Shown here: positions 1-5,700 of the stretch, piece by piece
Layout of the letters: every line of letters begins with the position of its first letter
Numbering within the stretch: the stretch's first letter is position 1
NCBI GenBank assembly: GCA_018648945.1
Contig: JABGQJ010000410.1
Location: 1 to 6,975 of the forward strand
Length of the DNA stretch: 6,975 bases
Direction: 5' to 3'
Source of the DNA: Victivallales bacterium
GTDB lineage: Bacteria > Verrucomicrobiota > Lentisphaeria > Oligosphaerales > Lenti-02
The notes under the pieces: model-generated
Told to the model about the DNA's origin: nothing
The model's database searches: none
Seen by the model: the letters and a program-made list of their open reading frames with translations, nothing else
Translations under genes and position numbers: made by a program

Positions 1-1073
1 ATGGCATCATGAACGAACCGCACGGCACGAAGGGCCTCTGGCCAGCTGCCGCCCAGACCTGTGTCGATGCCATCCGCAAGGTGGACACAGACCACACGAT
101 CATGGTCTGCGGCGACGGCTGGAGCGGGGCCCATTCTTGGCCGAGAATCAACGGCACGTTCCTGCTCAAGGATCCCGCAGACCGGTTGGTCTACGAAGCC
201 CACCAGTATTTCGACCGCAACAACTCCGGCTCCTACAGGAAAAGCTACGACGAGGAGGGTGCCTACCCGACCGTCGGCGTCGATCGCCTGCAGCCCTTCA
301 TCAAGTGGCTGAAGAAGCACAATGTGCAAGGCTTCATCGGGGAATTCGGCGTGCCCAACAACGATCCGCGCTGGCTGGTGGTGCTGGACCACACCCTCGC
401 CGAGATGCAGAAGCACCAGCTCGGCGGGACCTATTGGGCCGCCGGCCCGTGGTGGGGCAAGTACCCCCTCTCCCTCGAACCGCGCGACGGCAAGGACCGC
501 CCACAGATGGCCGTCATCGATCAGTATCTGGGTGTTCGCACTGGGCAGAAGCCCTGGATCGAGGCTGCCAAGCTAGCCGAACTCGCTGCCCAAAGAGCCC
601 GCGAAGCCGATGCCAAGCTGGGCAAGCGTATCCATGACTTCGGCCAGAAGAAGGAATCCTACCACTACAGCAACAAGGGCAGTGAATTCGCCAGCGAAGC
701 AGCGGAGGACGGTGACCGGAAGGTCCGCAAGATCAGCTACAAGCACATCGGCGAACCCGCATGGGTTGGTCTGGGGCTCTACTTTGGTGCCCTCAACTGC
801 AAGGACCGCGACGCCTTCAGTCTCGACGTGCGCGTGGCGAAACCCAGCAAGCTCGAGATCAAGGCCTACACCCCTTCGGGTGAACGCTTCAGTGCCACCT
901 TCGGTATTGGCACCGAGTGGCGGACCCTCCCCATTCCCTTCGCAAAGCTCAAGGTCGGTGACCAGAGCTACGCTGGCGCCAAGCCGATCCAGAAGATCGA
1001 GTTCCAGCCCAGCACCAGCCGTGAGGGTGGCATCCTCTACCTCGGTGCGTTTCGTCTGTCAGCCAAGCCCTGA
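1..1073 (+). CDS. GH5 endoglucanase (subfamily-5-like) with C-terminal beta domain, 5'-truncated
   Basis: This is the 3' part of a glycoside hydrolase family 5 gene; the frame is open to the window edge, so the true start lies upstream. Numbering from the ATG at 9, which is internal and not the start, the GIMNEPH motif gives the acid/base Glu at residue 3 (nt 15-17). YEAHQYFD follows at 62-69, with the conserved His65 and Tyr67. FIGEFG carries the nucleophile Glu112 (nt 342-344), and YWAAGPWWG at 142-150 forms the late-barrel Trp motif. HQY, GEFG..NND and WAAGPWWG together resemble fungal-type GH5_5 cellulases, so endo-beta-1,4-glucanase is the likely activity (known for the family, inferred here). 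An Ala/Lys-rich helical linker (about 182-216) leads to a beta-rich domain (about 217-354) resembling CBM11/CBM30-like jelly rolls, probably glycan-binding. About half the barrel and any signal peptide are outside the window. No clear intrinsic terminator follows the TGA at 1071-1073. Confidence 0.92.
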   Translation, partial: GIMNEPHGTKGLWPAAAQTCVDAIRKVDTDHTIMVCGDGWSGAHSWPRINGTFLLKDPADRLVYEAHQYFDRNNSGSYRKSYDEEGAYPTVGVDRLQPFIKWLKKHNVQGFIGEFGVPNNDPRWLVVLDHTLAEMQKHQLGGTYWAAGPWWGKYPLSLEPRDGKDRPQMAVIDQYLGVRTGQKPWIEAAKLAELAAQRAREADAKLGKRIHDFGQKKESYHYSNKGSEFASEAAEDGDRKVRKISYKHIGEPAWVGLGLYFGALNCKDRDAFSLDVRVAKPSKLEIKAYTPSGERFSATFGIGTEWRTLPIPFAKLKVGDQSYAGAKPIQKIEFQPSTSREGGILYLGAFRLSAKP

Positions 1074-1142
1074 GCGAGAGCCTTTTTGTGGTAATGCCTC
1101 AGTCACGGGTGGGGTCGGGAAGCGGGGCCAGCCCGTACCCCG

Positions 1143-1164
1143 CCGGGGAGACTCGTCTCCCCGG
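1143..1164. repeat. Near-perfect palindromic hairpin inside the inverted-repeat element
   Basis: The 22 bases are two 10-base arms (ccggggagac and gtctccccgg) around a two-base centre. A realistic fold pairs nine bases around a four-base ctcg loop. It is the most symmetrical of the internal stems. Confidence 0.75.
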
Positions 1165-1177
1165 ACCCCACGTGAGT

Positions 1178-1209
1178 GCGTTGGAGAGCGGAGTACCGCT
1201 CCCCAACGC
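1178..1209. repeat. Long hairpin inside the inverted-repeat element
   Basis: Bases 1178-1191 pair with 1196-1209 around an agta loop. Thirteen of fourteen positions pair, with a single A-C mismatch (1185 against 1202). Together with the neighbouring palindrome at 1143-1164 it suggests selection for, or amplification of, a folded form rather than chance GC richness. Confidence 0.75.
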
Positions 1210-1331
1210 GACCGCCGCCGCTGGCGCGCCGACCAACAGTCGGGGACGGGTGTGCAGACCAGCGCCTCGCTCACCCACCGAGGGGGACCGTCACTCGTGA
1301 CTGAGGCATTACCTTTTATGCGGGCACTCCG

Positions 1332-1360
1332 TTGACCCTCAAGGCGTACCGAGGCATACT
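1332..1360 (+). promoter_or_regulatory. Putative sigma70-type promoter for the URO-D gene
   Basis: A ttgacc -35 hexamer (1332-1337, five of six matches to consensus) is separated by exactly 17 bases from a catact -10 hexamer (1355-1360, four of six). It lies about 50 bases before the ATG at 1411 and starts 19 bases after the inverted-repeat element ends. It suggests that the URO-D gene is transcribed independently of the cellulase gene. Based on sequence match only; promoter consensus in the host lineage is not known. Confidence 0.5.
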
Positions 1361-1399
1361 AGCCATGCGTCTGCCAAGCTAGCCAGAAACCGTGTTCCC

Positions 1400-1403
1400 G
1401 GAG
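1400..1403 (+). promoter_or_regulatory. Ribosome binding site that fixes the URO-D start
   Basis: A ggag core lies seven bases before the ATG at 1411. The nearby ATG at 1406 is in another frame. An in-frame TAG at 1360-1362, with no ATG or GTG between it and 1411, leaves 1411 as the only conventional start. Confidence 0.7.
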
Positions 1404-1410
1404 CCATGCC

Positions 1411-2457
1411 ATGAGCCGCGACATTGCCCGCAACGCCATCCATCTGCGCCCCAATCCCCGCATCGCCCATACCGAATACTCGGTCTCTACCTACCATCAT
1501 GGCGTCCTTGACGCCGTGCTCGAAGAGCGGGTGGACCCGGCGACGGACTCCAGGAAGCTGAATGAACTGTGGGGGGTCGATTTCCTCTTCGGCGTGAACG
1601 ACGGGCCCGTTACCTGGGGCCAACGCGGGCGCGTCTCGGACATGGGGCATGCGGACTATGCGGAGAACGGTAGCGATCGGCGCGAACACATGAGCTGTCC
1701 GTTCGCCGACCCCGAGGAAGTCCTCGCCTTCGACGCGGCCGAGGAGTATGGCCTGCCCGACTTTGCGGAACTGGTGCGCTTCTACGAGGATTCCTACCAG
1801 CGCAACATGGATACCAACCCAGGGCAGCTTTGCACGGGCGGCTACTACAAGTCCATCATCTCCGGGGCCATCCAAGCCTTTGGTTGGGACATGTTGCTGA
1901 TGGCGGCGGCCGACCAAGAGCGCTTCGCCAAGGTGTTGGGCACCTTCCGCGATCTGACCATGCACCATGTGAAGGCCTGGGCCGAAACCTCCATCGAGGT
2001 CTTCATCCAGCACGACGACTTCGTCTGGACCGAGGGGGCATTCATGCATCCCGACTTCTACCGGCAAGTCATCATCCCCTTCTACGGGGAGTTCTGGGAC
2101 GTCCTCCATCGGGCGGGGAAGAAGGTGATCTTCTGCAGCGACGGTCGCTTCGACATGTTCATGCACGACCTGTCCAAGCAGGGCGCGGAAGGGTTTATCT
2201 TTGAGGTCATGAACCCCTTCGAATGGGTGGTGGCGAATTTCGGTGCGACCCATTGCCTCGTCGGCAGCGCGGTCGATTGCCGCACCATGACCTTCAATGG
2301 CTGGGAAGCGGTGAAGCGGGAGATGGACCAGACCCTCGCGCTGGCCGACCGCTGTCCTGGCCTGATCTGGGCCGTCGGCAATCACATGCCTGCCAACATT
2401 CCCACCGATATCTGCCTGAAGTACATGGACTATCTCCGCGCCAATTGGACGAAATAG
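1411..2457 (+). CDS. Uroporphyrinogen decarboxylase (URO-D) superfamily protein
   Basis: A complete 348-residue protein of the usual length for the superfamily, a TIM-barrel fold that includes HemE and the corrinoid/coenzyme M methyltransferases MtaA, MtbA and CmuA. Recognisable segments are VDPATDSRKLNELWGVDF near residues 41-58, IQHDDFVWTEGAFMHPDFYRQVIIPFY (199-225), the strand and loop KKVIFCSDGRF (237-247), and a C-terminal GNHMPANIPTDICLKYMDYL (323-342). No signal peptide or membrane segment is seen, so it is probably cytoplasmic. The zinc-binding His-X-Cys motif of the methyltransferases appears as C242-S-D244, and the late Cys-containing loop reads GNHMP, so the canonical zinc site looks absent. 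It also lacks the recognisable N-terminal signature of true HemE. It is more likely one of the divergent, uncharacterised URO-D-like proteins numerous in PVC bacteria; the substrate is unknown. The gene has its own promoter candidate and converges on the large minus-strand gene. Confidence 0.9.
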   Translation: MSRDIARNAIHLRPNPRIAHTEYSVSTYHHGVLDAVLEERVDPATDSRKLNELWGVDFLFGVNDGPVTWGQRGRVSDMGHADYAENGSDRREHMSCPFADPEEVLAFDAAEEYGLPDFAELVRFYEDSYQRNMDTNPGQLCTGGYYKSIISGAIQAFGWDMLLMAAADQERFAKVLGTFRDLTMHHVKAWAETSIEVFIQHDDFVWTEGAFMHPDFYRQVIIPFYGEFWDVLHRAGKKVIFCSDGRFDMFMHDLSKQGAEGFIFEVMNPFEWVVANFGATHCLVGSAVDCRTMTFNGWEAVKREMDQTLALADRCPGLIWAVGNHMPANIPTDICLKYMDYLRANWTK

Positions 2458-2501
2458 GCCGCCGAGAGTCCAGATCTGTCGAGGAATCCGGGCTCGCCTT
2501 T

Positions 2502-2518
2502 CTGCCCCAACGGGGCAG
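2502..2518. repeat. Hairpin 1 of the intergenic array
   Basis: Perfect seven-base arms ctgcccc and ggggcag enclose an aac loop. It begins 44 bases after the URO-D stop codon. It could protect or end that transcript, but no U-tract follows. Confidence 0.65.
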
Positions 2519-2528
2519 CGTATCAGAG

Positions 2529-2561
2529 CCCGGGGTTGCGCCTCCGAGGCGCTACCCCGGG
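2529..2561. repeat. Hairpin 2 of the intergenic array
   Basis: Bases 2529-2543 pair with 2547-2561 around a ccg loop, with 14 of 15 positions pairing (T-T mismatch at 2537 and 2553). This is the strongest stem in the region and a candidate bidirectional transcription barrier between the converging genes. Confidence 0.75.
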
Positions 2562-2578
2562 TCCACGGTCCCCGCCCC

Positions 2579-2595
2579 GAACCCCACGGGGGTTC
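2579..2595. repeat. Hairpin 3 of the intergenic array
   Basis: Perfect seven-base arms gaacccc and ggggttc surround an acg loop. The arms share the AACCCC/GGGGTT core with the hairpins at 2646-2663 and 2725-2742. Confidence 0.65.
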
Positions 2596-2645
2596 CGTAT
2601 CCCCACGCCGGGTATTGAGGCGACGGTACACGTCCGGGGATTACG
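2596..2645. repeat. Hairpin 4 of the intergenic array
   Basis: Bases 2596-2604 (cgtatcccc) pair with 2636-2645 (ggggattacg) with one bulged T. The loop contains a weak cgcc/ggcg stem (2606-2609 with 2619-2622). It directly abuts hairpins 3 and 5. Confidence 0.5.
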
Positions 2646-2665
2646 CAACCCCGATTGGGGTTGAC
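2643..2665. repeat. Direct-repeat copy A, containing hairpin 5
   Basis: This 23-base unit matches 2722-2744 with two differences. Its centre is a perfect hairpin with arms caacccc (2646-2652) and ggggttg (2657-2663) and a gatt loop. Copy starts are 79 bases apart. Confidence 0.75.
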
Positions 2666-2683
2666 GGCTGCTGCCGACGTGGT

Positions 2684-2714
2684 CCCCAGGTAGGCGCTGT
2701 GCACCAACCTGGGG
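2684..2714. repeat. Hairpin 6 between the two direct-repeat copies
   Basis: Perfect eight-base arms ccccaggt (2684-2691) and acctgggg (2707-2714) enclose a 15-base loop. It sits between the two repeat copies, giving a hairpin A, different hairpin, hairpin A order. Confidence 0.65.
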
Positions 2715-2721
2715 CTCTGGA

Positions 2722-2744
2722 ACGCAACCCCGGTTGGGGTTGAG
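2722..2744. repeat. Direct-repeat copy A', containing hairpin 7
   Basis: Second copy of the 23-base unit at 2643-2665. Its hairpin has identical arms (2725-2731 and 2736-2742), but a ggtt loop in place of gatt, so one change falls in the loop and the other in the flank. It lies about 40 bases beyond the stop codon of the minus-strand gene. Confidence 0.75.
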
Positions 2745-2782
2745 GAGCCGGCCTCCGCTTTGTCCAGAGATTCGGAATCGGG

Positions 2783-5700
2783 TCATTTCGCCGGGATGAT
2801 CTCGATGGCATTGCAGAGCCGGGCGGTGGAGCTGTGGCCGGCGACCGCGCCGAAGTCGAGATCCAGCACTCCGTCAGTGACCGCAATCCCCGGAAACCCC
2901 CGCATGACGGCCTTCTTGAAGTCGCTGCCGCCGAGCAGGAACAGGTCTGCCTTGTCCAGTACGCGCTTGCCCTCGATATCCAGGTTGAACACGAAGACAT
3001 CGGGCTTGGCACCCGGTTCGTAGCCGACCTTCAGGTGGAGTCGCACGGTGTAGGTGCCGGGCTTGACGGTAAAGCGGTAGCGGCTGAAGTCGTAGGCCTC
3101 GGTCGCGAACAGCGTGGGATCGGTGGTGCCGACGAGCCCGGCGACGGACCGGGTCACGCTCTTGTAGCTGCCGACGTAGCCGTAGCCGCCTGCCTTGAAC
3201 GGTTGGTCGGGGAAGAAGAGCGTGCCTTTCTTCCCGCGGTAGAAGGTGCCGCCGCCTTGGCCGCAGTTCACGGCGTAGGCGCTGCGCGCCAGCATCTGCG
3301 CCTGTTCCTTCAGATAGCCCTGCGCCGCTGCTTCGCGCAGCTTCCCCAGTTCCATGATGGCCTTGGCAAAGAGCAGGCGATGTGCCTCGGCGTAGGCCCC
3401 ACTCGCGCACGCCTTGCGGAGCGCCGTCAGGTGCTGGGACAGGGCGGCAACATCCGTGCCGGTGTCGGCGACGGCCTTCAGCCCAGTCTCGACTGTGGCC
3501 ACCCGCTCGGCAAACCAGGCCACCGTCTCGGCGGGTATGCGCGTCTCCATCCGCGTCGGCCTGGTTTGGGATTGCGGGGGGAACCGGAAGGAACGCAACT
3601 GGAAAGGCGCGAGCTCGATCACCAGGGCCTTGCCCTCGGTTTGCGTTGCCATCCCCGTTCCCAACTCGATCCCCTGCGCATCCCGCGAGAAACGACAGGT
3701 GACGGCAACTGGGAAGCAGAGCGTGTTCACCGCGTAGACGTAGGGCCCTTCCTTCGTGTCGCCCCAGCGGACGGTGGCCGGATCGCCGGCACCCGCAACG
3801 TCCTGGAAAGGCACGGCTGGCAATGCGCAGTAGGCGCGGGCGAACTCGCGCGTGACCTTGTCCCGGCCCGCCGTGCCAAGGGGTTGCGCCCCGATCAGCA
3901 TGCGGGTGGTGTCCATGGTCGCCAGACAATAGGCGAATTCCCTGAGGAAGAAGCGGCCATGTGCCTTCACATCGGCATTCTGGAAGTAGCCGCTGTAGGG
4001 ATCAGGTTTGAGGGAGTCGTTGAAGCTCTCGAAGTACGTGAGGTAGCTGGCAGATGCTGCTTGCCCGGGGGCCTGGAAGACGGCAGTGTTCGCCCGGTCG
4101 AAGAGGGCTTCGTCATGCCGGGTCTCGGCGGTGTCCCAGTGCTTCTGGTGCCGGTAGGCGGCCGGGTTCCGCCGGGCGACGAGGACCAGGTTGGGCAATT
4201 TCCCTAGCGCGGCCACATCCATGCCGAGATTCCGGTAGTAGTGGGCCGCCGGATCCGTCGTGTCCGCAGGGCTGACGGGGAGGGGGAGGAATACGCGGAG
4301 GCCGGGCCGAATCGCGGTGGCCTGGCGGGTAATCGCCGCGACCGTCTCTGTCGTCTTCTTGGCGCGCCAAGCCAGCCAGGAGTCCAGGGCGGGACCGGTC
4401 AGGAATGCATGGCGCGCCGGGAAGCGTTCCCGGCCTTTGCCGCCGGGCACGACCACGCCGGTTTCGGCCGCGAATTGGGCCACGGCGACGTCGTCGTAGC
4501 CATGCTCAAGGGACTTGAAGGCCCAGGTGGGATTCAGCCAGATATCGATGCCGCCGAACGCCGGATTAGGGCCGTAGCGGCGCAGAACTTCCCCCACGTG
4601 TTTCAGGAAGGCCGACCGCACCTCGGGATGCGCCGGATTTGGCACGTAGCCACCCCAGCCACTGACCAGGTCGCCCTGCGCATTGCGGGTGAACATGCCC
4701 GCGTCGATCAGCGCATCGATCCGGCTGGGCAGCAGATCCAGCTCGGGCAGAGTGTAGAGGTTCACGGTACCGATGAGTTGTTTGCCCCGCGCTCGGAAGA
4801 CCTGCAGAAACAGATCGATCCAGCCCTCCGGACGCAAGTTGCCGCCGGGATAGGGTCCGGCTACCGGGTAGTGAATGGCATGGTACCGAAGGAGCGGGTA
4901 GGAGACGAGCTCCTGCCCCGTGTAATCAAGGTAGTCGCAGAGGGTCTCTAGGTGGCGCACGACCTTGGCAGGTTGGGAATTGCTCCGGAAGAGCATCTCG
5001 AAGCTCTGGTCTTCATCCAAGTGCCCCAGCATGCGGTGGGGGATGGTTTTGGGGGTCGCGACGGCCAGGTGCGGGAGGGGCGCGCGAAGGGGATAGACCG
5101 TGACCGTGGCGACCGCGGCCGGCATGCCGGGGACCATGGTGCGGGCCTCGAACAGGTAGCGCTTGCGGTCGGGATAGAAGAGGTAGCGGGTGGCGCGCAT
5201 GGTGCCGCTCAGGGGATACTCGTCGCCGCTCTGGATGCCCCCTTCGAGACGATCCCGGTGCTGCTTGCTCTTCGCTTCCGGGTACATGTAGAGTCCCGTC
5301 GAGCGCGGCTTGTTGTCCGGCCAAGCGATCTCCAGAAGCACCGGCGGGCCGTGCAACTGCTCTTCGGGGAACACCATCTCGAAGGCGAACCGGTCGGCCT
5401 TCGCCGAACCGGCCTCACGGTAGGCGACGCCAGCCAGCGTGCCGAGCGTGGTCGGCACATTGCTCAGCACCGTGGTGTTCGACGCGGGGTCCGCGCAGCT
5501 CAAAATCTGGCTGGCCTTGCCCAAATCCAGCTCGTCCAGGCTCGGCGAGGCCCCGGGTGATAGCGCATACACCGTGATGGGGAACGAACGCTGGACGGTC
5601 GCCTGGCCGTGGCTCACCGTGCAAGTCAACCGATAGTCCCCCGCGCTGAGCGGGGGCACGCGCAGAGAAACGAGCGTCTCGCCCGTGACCTTGCCGCTGA

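Larger units (their letters stand above)
1090..1313. repeat. 224-base element with perfect 18-base terminal inverted repeats and internal hairpins
   Basis: The left arm, ggtaatgcctcagtcacg (1090-1107), is the exact reverse complement of 1296-1313. As RNA the stem continues inward with two G-U and three Watson-Crick pairs (1108-1112 with 1291-1295), making about 23 pairs. The interior is very GC-rich and folds locally: 1111-1119 with 1132-1141 (9 pairs, one bulge), 1143-1152 with 1155-1164, 1178-1191 with 1196-1209 (one mismatch), 1219-1224 with 1259-1264, and 1229-1233 with 1239-1243. No coding potential is visible. Two readings fit: a non-autonomous mobile element of MITE type, or a structured multi-branched RNA. 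No clear target-site duplication flanks it (left ...tttttgt, right ttttatg...), and the arm sequence does not occur elsewhere in the window. The inverted repeat is certain; its identity is not. Confidence 0.7.
1074..1410. other. Intergenic region between GH5 and URO-D genes
   Basis: These 337 bases contain no credible gene. Small open frames on both strands (for example 1088-1300 + and 1059-1274 -) give low-complexity Arg/Pro/Gly/Ser-rich translations with no ribosome binding site. The region holds an inverted-repeat element (1090-1313), then a promoter candidate (1332-1360) and the ribosome binding site of the downstream gene. A T5 run at 1083-1087 has no convincing hairpin in front of it. 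The heptamer ctagcca occurs twice, at 1359-1365 and 1378-1384, 19 bases apart, between the promoter candidate and the start codon; its meaning is unknown. Confidence 0.75.
2458..2782. other. Convergent intergenic region filled with hairpin repeats
   Basis: These 325 bases lie between two genes that end facing each other and contain no credible gene. From about 2502 to 2742 the DNA is an almost continuous series of small GC-rich hairpins, listed separately. No hairpin is followed by a T-run on either strand, so classical intrinsic terminators are not evident. The pattern resembles repetitive intergenic hairpin sequences that I associate from memory with planctomycete and verrucomicrobial genomes; that resemblance is unverified. 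Confidence 0.75.

Noticed and set aside
1088..1300. Small protein encoded inside the inverted-repeat element
   Set aside because: The frame has no ribosome binding site, a low-complexity composition, and follows the repeat structure rather than codon structure.
1083..1320. Target-site duplication around the inverted-repeat element
   Set aside because: The flanks are both T-rich (tttttgt on the left, ttttatg on the right), but no duplicated bases abut both ends cleanly, so this is not counted as evidence of transposition.
2502..2518. Intrinsic terminator of the URO-D gene
   Set aside because: The stem is good and well placed, but no T-run follows on the plus strand, so it is reported as a hairpin rather than a terminator.
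1339..2631. 430-codon open frame on the minus strand
   Set aside because: It lies antisense to the clearly recognisable URO-D gene and runs into the hairpin repeats. Its translation is rich in Gly, Val, His and Arg with no familiar motif, as expected from the complement of a high-GC gene.
2643..2744. Possible CRISPR array
   Set aside because: Only two repeat copies exist, separated by a 56-base stretch that itself contains a hairpin; no further copies or cas genes are in the window.
2834..4207. 457-codon open frame on the plus strand
   Set aside because: It is antisense to the malectin-like and barrel part of the large minus-strand protein, which has recognisable domains throughout; no ribosome binding site or known motif supports it.
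4241..5560. Two adjoining plus-strand open frames (4241-4951 and 4952-5560)
   Set aside because: Both are antisense to the same large gene. The neat abutment is only a stop codon followed by an ATG in the same frame; the translations show no domain.
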